Origin: a bacterium
Lineage (GTDB): Bacteria; Actinomycetota; Acidimicrobiia; Acidimicrobiales; Bin134
Assembly (NCBI GenBank): GCA_028819295.1
Contig: JAPPMA010000015.1
Span: 1-64,000, forward strand
Length of the DNA: 64,000 nt
Direction: 5' to 3'
Numbering within the stretch: the stretch's first letter is position 1; the number at the start of each line of letters is the position of its first letter. Of this stretch, positions 1 to 8,404 are shown one piece after another. The position numbers were made by a program, and so were the translations under genes. The notes beneath the pieces are model-generated. The model worked only from the letters and a program-made list of their open reading frames with translations. It had not been told where the DNA came from and searched no databases.

Positions 1-209
1 TTGATGAACGCATTGGTGAGAATGCGGAACAGCCAGGCCCGCAGGTTGGTGCCCTGCTGGAAGCTGCCGAAGCCGCGGTAGGCCCGCAGGTAGGTTTCCT
101 GCACCAGGTCTTCGGCATCTGCTGCATTGCGGGTCATACGCCGGGCCGCCGAGTAGAGTTGGTCCATGTAGACCATGGCCTGGTCGGCAAAAGTGGCTTG
201 GTCAGCCAT
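1..209 (-). CDS. ECF RNA polymerase sigma factor, SigH/SigR-like (3' part outside window)
   Basis: Only the first 69 codons are inside the window; the gene continues past base 1. The translation starts [12 protein letters not shown] and contains [19 protein letters not shown] followed by a region with AYRGFGSF and LRAWLFRIL. This is sigma region 2 (core binding and -10 recognition) of the stress-responsive SigH/SigR/SigE-type ECF factors of actinobacteria. These factors are commonly held by a redox-sensing anti-sigma factor, but no such gene can be seen here. The start codon is the ATG at 207-209. Family assignment is confident; the exact paralogue is not. Confidence 0.85.
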   Translation of the reverse strand, partial: MADQATFADQAMVYMDQLYSAARRMTRNAADAEDLVQETYLRAYRGFGSFQQGTNLRAWLFRILTNAFI

Positions 210-251
210 GATATTGCCGCGATCGAGGGAAATGCCCGCAGCCGGTGCGAG

Positions 252-1490
252 TCATCTTCCGACACCGCCCACCTGCTCCCGCCACGGAATGTGTCTGTCC
301 ACCCGGGGCTCGGGCGGCAGTCCGAGCACTCGCTCGGCCATGTTGTTGCGGTGTACCTCATCGGTGCCTCCCCCGATGGAGCCCCAGAATCGGTTCAGCA
401 CCTCGTTGGCCCAAACTCCCGTGTCGGCGTGGTCGCCGGCCACCCCGAAACCCCCGAGGATCCCCACGCCGAGGTCGCCTCGATCACGACGACTCTCCGA
501 CCAGTACACCTTCAGCACCGAGCCGTCGAAGGCGGGCCGACGCCCCCTCCGCGCATCCTCCTGAAGCCTCCGGCCCATCCATTCGAGCAGCTTCTCTCTG
601 GTGTAGGCCTCAGCCAGCTCTTGGCGGACCACCAGGTTTCGGGACGCGCCCCATCGCCGAGCCAGCCCGATCAGGTTGGCCGCGCTGTCGGCCCGGTCCA
701 TGCCCCCGCCGATCATGGCGGACTCGTTGGCCAGCACCAGCCGGGCCACCGCCCATCCGCCGTTCACCTCGCCTAACACATTGTCGGCCGGAATCCGCAC
801 GTCGCTCAAGAACACCTCATTGAAGTGGGCCGAGCCGTTGATGGTGCGGATGGGCCGGGGGTCCACTCCGGGGGTGGACATGTCGACCAAAAAGAAGGTG
901 ATGCCCTTGTGCTTGGGGGCGTCGGGGTCGGTGCGGGCCAGCAGGATTCCCCAGTCCGACAGGTGGGCCGACGTGTTCCACACCTTCTGTCCGTTCACTG
1001 CGAACTCATCGCCGTCGCGCTCGGCCCGGGTGGCGAGGTTGGCCAGATCCGACCCGGCGCCGGGCTCGCTGAAAAGCTGGCACCACACCATATCGCCCCG
1101 CAGCATGGGCTTGAGGTGGCGCGCCCGCTGCTCGTCGGTGCCGAAGCGGCCGATGGCCGGCCCGGCCAGTGCGATGCCGGCGGCCAGAAATCCGCTGGTC
1201 ACATCGAATTGGGCCACCTCCTGCTGGAAGATCTGCCGCTGCCACCGCTCGCCGCCCCGCCCGCCGTGGTCAACCGGCCAGTCGATGGCCGCCCAACCGC
1301 CCTCGTACAGCTCCCGCTGCCAGGCTCGACAGCGGTCCATATGGGCTCTCTCGGCGGCGGCATCGGGGTGGGTGGTTCGGGTTGACCATCCATCGCCCTC
1401 CTCACGCCGCGGGGCTCTGGCCTCGAGCCAGCCCCGCACCTCGGCGCGGAACGCGGCCTGCGGCAAAGTGTCCTCTGAGTGCTGGCCCAC
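252..1490 (-). CDS. Acyl-CoA dehydrogenase (FadE-type)
   Basis: A flavoprotein that would oxidise acyl-CoA to enoyl-CoA in beta-oxidation-type catabolism. The sequence shows the FAD/substrate motif FSEPGAGSDLA, NGQKVW in the middle beta domain, and the C-terminal signature GTDEVHRNNMAERVLGLP. I chose the GTG at 1488-1490 (VGQHSEDTL), which gives 412 residues, close to the usual 380-410. The open frame runs about 195 codons further upstream, but that stretch is antisense to the methyltransferase and lacks family character. The gene is divergent from the methyltransferase at 1599, so the gap between them probably carries both promoters. The substrate is unknown. Confidence 0.88.
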   Translation of the reverse strand: MGQHSEDTLPQAAFRAEVRGWLEARAPRREEGDGWSTRTTHPDAAAERAHMDRCRAWQRELYEGGWAAIDWPVDHGGRGGERWQRQIFQQEVAQFDVTSGFLAAGIALAGPAIGRFGTDEQRARHLKPMLRGDMVWCQLFSEPGAGSDLANLATRAERDGDEFAVNGQKVWNTSAHLSDWGILLARTDPDAPKHKGITFFLVDMSTPGVDPRPIRTINGSAHFNEVFLSDVRIPADNVLGEVNGGWAVARLVLANESAMIGGGMDRADSAANLIGLARRWGASRNLVVRQELAEAYTREKLLEWMGRRLQEDARRGRRPAFDGSVLKVYWSESRRDRGDLGVGILGGFGVAGDHADTGVWANEVLNRFWGSIGGGTDEVHRNNMAERVLGLPPEPRVDRHIPWREQVGGVGR

Positions 1491-1598
1491 ACTACGAAGA
1501 TACGGTATGGCGTCACCGGACACAGAGGAGAAGCGCCTATGGCTGGCGCAGGCCCAGCCGTCTTGGAGCCCAATGCCAGTTGCAGAGGAGAAGAGTCT

Positions 1599-2384
1599 AT
1601 GGCCGATGATCGATACGGGGTTCGCGACGAAGAGGTGGAGATTGAGCGCCACCGCCTTGAGATGCTGGCCGAGGCCCGCGATCCCCGAACGCGGCGAATT
1701 CTGGACAGCACGGGGCTGGGCCCCGGGTGGCGGTGCTGGGAGGTGGGCGCGGGAGGGGGCACGGTGGCGGCATGGCTCGGCAGACGGGTCGGTCCCGAGG
1801 GGTCGGTGTGGTCCACCGACGTCGACCTCCAGTTCCACCGGTCGGTGCTGCCCAACGCGGTGGTGGAACAACACGACGTGACCCGCGACCCCGTTCCTGA
1901 TTCGGCGTTCGACCTCATCCACGCCAGGGCCGTGCTCCAGCATCTGCCCGAGCGCGATCAGGTTATGGAGAAGCTGTGGGCGGCTCTGGTGCCCGGCGGC
2001 TGGCTGGCAGTGGAGGACGGCGCTTTCGGATCGTTCGCCGAGCAGACCCTGCCCGAGCCCTACGGCACCGTTCACCGCTACGTGTCGGCGGGGGTCACCA
2101 CCGAGTGGCGCGACGCCGACTACGGAGTGCGGCTGCCCGGCCGCTTCCGCGACCTGGGCGCGGCCGACATCGACGTCATCGGCGATGTTTGGGCCATGCG
2201 GCCCGGAGAGCCGGGCGGGGAGTGGTGGTTTATGGCCTTGGAGCGCGCCATTCCCCGGCTGGTGGAGGCCGGTCTGGTGACCGCCGAGGACGGCGAGACC
2301 GCCCTGGCACAGGTTCGCGAGCCTGGATTTGTCATGATGAGCACGGTCTCGATCGCCGTGGTCGGCCGAAAGCCAACGCAGTAG
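1599..2384 (+). CDS. SAM-dependent class I methyltransferase
   Basis: About 261 residues with the SAM-binding glycine-rich motif WEVGAGGGTVAAWL and the post-I acidic turn STDVD. The order is that of a UbiE/Methyltransf_11-type enzyme; HARAVLQHLPE corresponds to the motif after the SAM pocket. Two in-frame ATG codons, at 1539 and 1599, have nearly identical upstream sequence (AGAGGAGAAG, then four variable bases and TATGGC) exactly 60 bases apart. I chose the inner one because the extra 20 residues look non-conserved, but both starts have good ribosome-binding sites. It ends 18 bases before the P450 and is probably co-transcribed with it. The methyl acceptor is unknown. Confidence 0.82.
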   Translation: MADDRYGVRDEEVEIERHRLEMLAEARDPRTRRILDSTGLGPGWRCWEVGAGGGTVAAWLGRRVGPEGSVWSTDVDLQFHRSVLPNAVVEQHDVTRDPVPDSAFDLIHARAVLQHLPERDQVMEKLWAALVPGGWLAVEDGAFGSFAEQTLPEPYGTVHRYVSAGVTTEWRDADYGVRLPGRFRDLGAADIDVIGDVWAMRPGEPGGEWWFMALERAIPRLVEAGLVTAEDGETALAQVREPGFVMMSTVSIAVVGRKPTQ

Positions 2385-2402
2385 TGAGCCAAGGAGGCAG
2401 AG

Positions 2403-3623
2403 ATGGAACCACTTGAACTATGGAACCCCGCAACCTTCAAGAACGGATTCCCCCACGACTACTTCCGTCACAGGCGCGACACCGACCCGGTGTTCTGGTG
2501 CGAGCACCCGGTGTGGGGGGGCTTTTGGAACGTCACCCGCCACGCCGACGTGCAGCGGGTGTCCCGCGACTCAGACTGCTTCAAGAGCCAGCCCAACCCG
2601 TTTTTGGCCGACGACCGGGCCCCTGCGGTGGACGACGGCTCCAACTCGCTGTTTCTCATCAGCCTGGACCCACCCGATCACACCAAGATGCGCAAGCTCG
2701 TCAACCGGGGGTTCACGCCCCGACGGGTGCGCGACTTGGAGGAGAGGATCCAGGCCCAGGTCGACCGGCTTATCGATCAGGTGGCAGACAAGAACGGCTG
2801 TGAGATGGTGAGCGAGGTCGCGGTGGAGCTGCCCTTGCAGGTTATTGCCGATCTGGTGGGCGTTCCCGAGCAGGATCGCCATCAGATCTTCCACTGGACC
2901 GAGATCACCTTCGGCTTCGACGAGAAACACACCCCCGACCAGCAGGCCGAAGCCGGAGCGCAGATGTTCGCCTATGCCGACCAGATGTGCGAGATCCGCA
3001 AAGCCGAGCCCCACGACGACCTCATAAGCGTGCTGATGGAAGCCGAAATCGACGGGGAGTCGCTGGATCAGATGCAGATCGATGTGTTCTTCATGCTCCT
3101 TCAAAATGCCGGCTCTGAGACCACCCGCAACCTGATCACCACCGGCACGCTGGAGCTCATTCGCAATCCCCGCCAGATGCAGATGCTCAAAGACGACCGG
3201 TCGCTCATTCCCAACGCCGTGGAAGAGCTGTTGCGCTACACCACACCGGTGACCCAGTTCGTTCGCCGGCCCAGCCGCGACACCGTGGTGGGCGGCCAGG
3301 AGGTGAAGGCGGGCGAGCCGGTGGTGATCTGGTATTCCTCGGCCAATCGGGACGAGCGGGCCTTCGAGAACCCCGACACTCTGGACGTGACCCGAGACGC
3401 CAGCCAGCACGTGGCCTTTGGCGCCGGTGGACCCCACTTCTGTTTGGGAGCGTCGCTGGCCCGCTTGGAGGCCAAGATAATGTTCGAGGCCATCGTCGAC
3501 CGTTTCGAGGGCTTGGAGTTGGCCGTGGACGACCCCAGCGCCCTGCCCCGTCTGCACTCCACCCTGATCGACGGCTATGCCGAGATGCCTCTGCGCTGGA
3601 AGTCGGTCAAACCCGCTGCTTAG
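2403..3623 (+). CDS. Cytochrome P450
   Basis: A 406-residue soluble bacterial P450 that would hydroxylate a small hydrophobic substrate using ferredoxin-delivered electrons. The I-helix oxygen-activation motif is AGSETTRN. The heme-thiolate loop is FGAGGPHFCLGASLAR, with the ligand Cys at residue 347, and the region following EELLRYTTP matches the ExxR K-helix environment. AAGGAGG stands just upstream of the ATG. It follows the methyltransferase by 18 bases. No ferredoxin or ferredoxin reductase gene lies nearby, so the redox partner must be elsewhere. The sequence resembles the CYP125/142-like sterol or terpene group, but substrate cannot be read from it. Confidence 0.93.
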   Translation: MEPLELWNPATFKNGFPHDYFRHRRDTDPVFWCEHPVWGGFWNVTRHADVQRVSRDSDCFKSQPNPFLADDRAPAVDDGSNSLFLISLDPPDHTKMRKLVNRGFTPRRVRDLEERIQAQVDRLIDQVADKNGCEMVSEVAVELPLQVIADLVGVPEQDRHQIFHWTEITFGFDEKHTPDQQAEAGAQMFAYADQMCEIRKAEPHDDLISVLMEAEIDGESLDQMQIDVFFMLLQNAGSETTRNLITTGTLELIRNPRQMQMLKDDRSLIPNAVEELLRYTTPVTQFVRRPSRDTVVGGQEVKAGEPVVIWYSSANRDERAFENPDTLDVTRDASQHVAFGAGGPHFCLGASLARLEAKIMFEAIVDRFEGLELAVDDPSALPRLHSTLIDGYAEMPLRWKSVKPAA

Positions 3624-3647
3624 AGGCTATGCCGATTCCCATACATA

Positions 3648-3666
3648 TTATGTTAGGCTAACTTGA
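3648..3666. promoter_or_regulatory. Candidate IdeR/DtxR iron box
   Basis: TTATGTTAGGCTAACTTGA matches the 19-bp DtxR/IdeR operator consensus TTAGGTTAGSCTAACCTAA at 16 of 19 positions, including an intact palindromic core TTAGGCTAAC. It lies in a short AT-rich gap 28 bases before the start of an iron-binding lipoprotein gene, where an iron-dependent repressor would be expected. The consensus is recalled from the family, not searched. Confidence 0.7.
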
Positions 3667-3694
3667 TACACTGAGCTGGCTGCCCTAAGGTCCG

Positions 3695-4786
3695 ATGCCC
3701 ATGACCAACATTTTTCGTCTTGGGCTGGTGGGGGCGATTCTTGCGGTGGCCCTGCTGGCCTCGTCCTGCGGCGGCGGCGGCACGAGACTCGACGGTGTGG
3801 CCGCCACCATCTACGACGGCCCATGCGTCGATGCCAACGGCTTTTCGGTAACCGTGTACTCCGGTCGCAGCGAGAACCTGATCAAGCCGGTTCTCGACGC
3901 GTTCGCCTGCGAATCCGGCACCTCTGTGCGGGTTCGCTGGGCTTCTTCTACCGACCTGGCTCTGCTGATCGCCGAAGAGGGCGACCGCACCGAAGCTGAT
4001 GTGTTCATCTCCCGATCACCAGGTCCGGTGGGGTTCCTTGAGTCCAAGGGCTTGCTCAACTCGATGGACTTCAACGTGCTCGACTTGGTGGCCCCAGAGC
4101 ATCGGGGGGCCAACGGCACCTGGATCGGGTTCTCCGGACGCAAGCGGGTGCTGGTACACAATCTGGACAGCGTGCCTGCGGCCGAGCTGCCGAGCTCGGT
4201 GTTCGACCTCACCGAGCCGCAGTGGCGGGGTCGAGTGGCCATACCAGCCACCAACGGATCGTTCGTCGACTGGTTCACTGTGTTCCGCGACCAATACGGC
4301 AATGATGCAGCCACCCAGTGGCTGAGCGACATGGTGGACAACGACGCCCGCTACTACCCCAACAACGTGGCCATCGTGGAGGCGGCCGCTCGGGGCGAGG
4401 TCGACATGGGCCTCGTGAATCACTACTACAACTACCGGTTGGCAGCCGACGCGGAAGCAGCTGGCACGCCGCATCAGGCGGCCAACCACGACTTGTCGAA
4501 TGAAGACATCGGTGCCCTGCTCATCATCACTGCCGCTACCATGACCTCCAACGTGAACGACCGGGTAGCATCCCAAAACCTGATCTCCTACCTGCTTTCG
4601 CCATCGGCCCAGCGCTACTTCACAACAAACACCTACGAGTACCCGCTTGCTGGCGGCGTCGAGTCCAACCCCGCACTCCCGCCTCTGGCTGCTCTGTCGA
4701 TCGGCTCCGTTGATTTCGACGCCCTCGGCGGCGGCTTCGAGACCACCGAGGAAATCATCCAAAGCAGCGGAATCCTCAGCCAGTAA
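3695..4786 (+). CDS. Fe(III) ABC transporter substrate-binding lipoprotein (FbpA/FutA-like)
   Basis: A 363-residue extracytoplasmic binding protein. The N-terminus has a hydrophobic signal and a lipobox LASSC followed by glycines, so it should be lipid-anchored. The mature part begins with VTVYSGRSENLIKPVLDAF and later ADVFISR, the usual opening of iron(III)-binding FbpA/FutA proteins. NHYYNYRL (Tyr244, Tyr245, Tyr247) matches the paired tyrosines that coordinate ferric iron in that family. A second ATG two codons in is also possible. No permease or ATPase gene adjoins it, which is odd for the family. The iron box upstream suggests induction under iron limitation. It sits between two heme-containing P450 genes. 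Confidence 0.88.
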   Translation: MPMTNIFRLGLVGAILAVALLASSCGGGGTRLDGVAATIYDGPCVDANGFSVTVYSGRSENLIKPVLDAFACESGTSVRVRWASSTDLALLIAEEGDRTEADVFISRSPGPVGFLESKGLLNSMDFNVLDLVAPEHRGANGTWIGFSGRKRVLVHNLDSVPAAELPSSVFDLTEPQWRGRVAIPATNGSFVDWFTVFRDQYGNDAATQWLSDMVDNDARYYPNNVAIVEAAARGEVDMGLVNHYYNYRLAADAEAAGTPHQAANHDLSNEDIGALLIITAATMTSNVNDRVASQNLISYLLSPSAQRYFTTNTYEYPLAGGVESNPALPPLAALSIGSVDFDALGGGFETTEEIIQSSGILSQ

Positions 4787-4809
4787 AGGGTTGCACTAAC
4801 GTTCCACCC

Positions 4810-6063
4810 GTGGACGTCGACCCCCTCGATCTCATCTCTCCCAAGCGCTATGGCGAGAACGGCCAGCCTCACGACCTGCTGGCCTGGATGCGCCAGAACT
4901 CCCCTGTACACAGGTGCGAGCCAGACGGATTCCAAGACTTCTGGGCCATAACCCGCCACACCGACATCATCGAGGTCTCCACCCAGCCCGAGATCTTCAG
5001 CAATGAGGCCGACGGCATCGTGGTGCTCAGCGACCAACAGGTGGCCGACCAGTCCGAAGGCGGAACCATCATCGGCAACATGCGCACGATCATCAGCATG
5101 GATCCGCCCGATCACCGGCTCTATCGCAAGGTGGCCAGCGGTTTCTTCACTCCCCGGGGGATCAGCCGCCTCGACCAGATCGTCAACGAGAGCGCCAAGG
5201 GCCTGCTCGACAGCCTCGGCGACGATGGCGAGTGCGATTTTGTGGACATCATCGCCCAGCGCCACCCGCTGCGGGTGTTGGCCACCATCTTGGGCATCGA
5301 CCGCGACGACGAGGAGCGCCTCTTGGTGCTGACCCAGCAGCTTCTGGCCGGCGACGACCCCGACTACCGGCGGGAGGCGGAGAGCCGATACGAGGCCAGC
5401 CAGGAAGTGGGCATGGAGTTCTATGCCATGTTCGACCGCATCATCAAGGACCGCCGGACGAATCCCACCCAAGACCTGGCCTCCATGCTGGCCCATGCCC
5501 ACCTCCCGACCGGCCAGCCCTTGGGCGAGATTGAGACCTTCGGCTACTACCTGATTGTGTTCGTCGCTGGCCACGACACCACCCGCAATGCGTTATCGGG
5601 GGCGATGGAGGCATTTTTGGCCCATCCCGACCAGCTTCAGCGGCTGCGGGAGCACCCAGAGTTGGCCAAGGACGCGGTGGAGGAGGTGATCCGGTGGTCC
5701 ACCCCGGTCAACTACATGAAGCGCACCGTGATGGCCGATGCCGAGGTGGCGGGCCAGCCGGTGAGTGAAGGCGATTTTTTGATGCTGCTCTACGCCTCGG
5801 GCAATCGGGACGAGGCGGTGTTCGACCGGCCCCACGACTTCGACATCGGTCGCCATCCCAACCGCCATCTGGGATTCGGCTGGGCCGAGCACTACTGCCT
5901 GGGGGCGCACCTGGCCCGGGCCAGCACCGAGGCCCTCATCACGCAGATGGCGGAGCGGGTTGTCGAGATCGAGCCGGCCGGGCCAGCCGTTCGCACCGAA
6001 TCCAACCTCATTGTGGGTACCAAGCAGCTTCCGGTTCGCTACAAGCTCCGCCCCGCGGCCTGA
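4810..6063 (+). CDS. Cytochrome P450 (second copy, divergent in sequence)
   Basis: 417 residues with a GTG start. The I-helix motif is VAGHDTTRN, the K-helix EEVIRWSTP, and the heme loop FGWAEHYCLGAHLARA has its thiolate ligand at Cys363. The sequence is clearly different from the P450 at 2403, so this is not a recent duplicate. It starts 23 bases after the iron-binding lipoprotein and is followed 35 bases later by a flavin monooxygenase, so the three may share a transcript. The style is that of P450s acting on steroids, terpenes or fatty acids; the substrate is not determinable. Confidence 0.93.
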   Translation: MDVDPLDLISPKRYGENGQPHDLLAWMRQNSPVHRCEPDGFQDFWAITRHTDIIEVSTQPEIFSNEADGIVVLSDQQVADQSEGGTIIGNMRTIISMDPPDHRLYRKVASGFFTPRGISRLDQIVNESAKGLLDSLGDDGECDFVDIIAQRHPLRVLATILGIDRDDEERLLVLTQQLLAGDDPDYRREAESRYEASQEVGMEFYAMFDRIIKDRRTNPTQDLASMLAHAHLPTGQPLGEIETFGYYLIVFVAGHDTTRNALSGAMEAFLAHPDQLQRLREHPELAKDAVEEVIRWSTPVNYMKRTVMADAEVAGQPVSEGDFLMLLYASGNRDEAVFDRPHDFDIGRHPNRHLGFGWAEHYCLGAHLARASTEALITQMAERVVEIEPAGPAVRTESNLIVGTKQLPVRYKLRPAA

Positions 6064-6098
6064 CTCCTGTACCCGATCCGAACCACTCCCAAACGACA

Positions 6099-7760
<1,662 letters not shown>

Positions 7761-7764
7761 CGGT

Positions 7765-7840
7765 GTCCGCTCTGGAGGAATACAGCGGCATCATCGGCGT
7801 CCGCTCTGGAGGAATACAGCGGCATCATCGGCGTCCGCTC
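7765..7840. repeat. 34-bp tandem repeat, 2.2 copies
   Basis: Two perfect copies of a 34-base unit that begins GTCCGCTCTGGAGGAATACA, at 7765 and 7799, are followed by 8 more bases of a third copy at 7833. The array begins four bases after the monooxygenase stop and covers the 3' end of the toxin gene on the other strand. Because 34 is not a multiple of three, each copy is read in a different frame. Slippage here therefore changes the toxin's C-terminal residues. Confidence 0.95.
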
Positions 7841-8102
7841 GTCGGTATACCCTGTCGCGCTTTCCCACTCGCACCACGAGCACGCGTACTGCATCGTCTT
7901 GGATGTCGCAGACAACACGGAAATCGCCTACCCGATAGCGCCACAGTTTTCCCAGCGGCCCGGCCAGAGCCTGACCGACCCGGCGTGGGTCCGCACCAGC
8001 AATTCGCTCATCCATGTAATCCATGATGCGGCGCGCCGAGTTCTTGTCGAGCTTCCTCAGTTGAGTTTTGGCTGTGTCGGTGTAGTCAATCGTCCAAGCC
8101 AA
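7791..8102 (-). CDS. RelE/ParE-type toxin
   Basis: 103 residues starting MAWTIDYTDTAKTQLRKLD, with LGKLWRYRVGDFRVVCDI and VLVVRVGKRDRVYRR. This is the compact RelE/ParE fold with basic residues on the active face; RelE members cleave mRNA on the ribosome and ParE members poison gyrase. It follows its antitoxin on the same strand with a 17-bp overlap. The last 15 or so residues after VYRR come from a 34-bp tandem repeat and look non-native, so the conserved core probably ends at VYRR. Confidence 0.85.
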   Translation of the reverse strand: MAWTIDYTDTAKTQLRKLDKNSARRIMDYMDERIAGADPRRVGQALAGPLGKLWRYRVGDFRVVCDIQDDAVRVLVVRVGKRDRVYRRADADDAAVFLQSGRR

Positions 8103-8313
8103 GCTCTTTCCTCACATCAGCCGCAGCATGAGCCTGTTCTTGGTTCTTCCGGATGCGTTCGAGGACGTCCGCGGCCAAGTAATAGTCCTCGACATCTTCG
8201 AGTCCGCGCTCGATGATCTCGCGCAGATAGAAGGCCTTTGTCCGCCCCGTCAGCAAGGCAAGCTGGCTGAGCCGCTCCTCTGTCTTGGATTCCAACCGAA
8301 TCGACGTCGGCAT
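8086..8313 (-). CDS. Ribbon-helix-helix antitoxin (RelB-like)
   Basis: 75 residues opening MPTSIRLESKTEERLSQLA, an N-terminal beta-strand plus two helices typical of ribbon-helix-helix repressors. An acidic helical tail (DVEDYYLAADVLERIRK) would wrap the toxin. It is the first gene of the pair and overlaps the toxin start, as expected for a translationally coupled, autoregulated toxin-antitoxin operon. A short AT-rich stretch upstream, around 8330-8360, is shared with the arylsulfatase on the other strand and may hold the operator. Confidence 0.85.
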   Translation of the reverse strand: MPTSIRLESKTEERLSQLALLTGRTKAFYLREIIERGLEDVEDYYLAADVLERIRKNQEQAHAAADVRKELGLDD

Positions 8314-8404
8314 TGGGCCCCTTCTCTCATTTAGGACTACTTGTATTCACTATATCGCGCCTTGTTGCGGCACCAAGTGGCGTACTGGCTATCCTCACCG
8401 TTTG

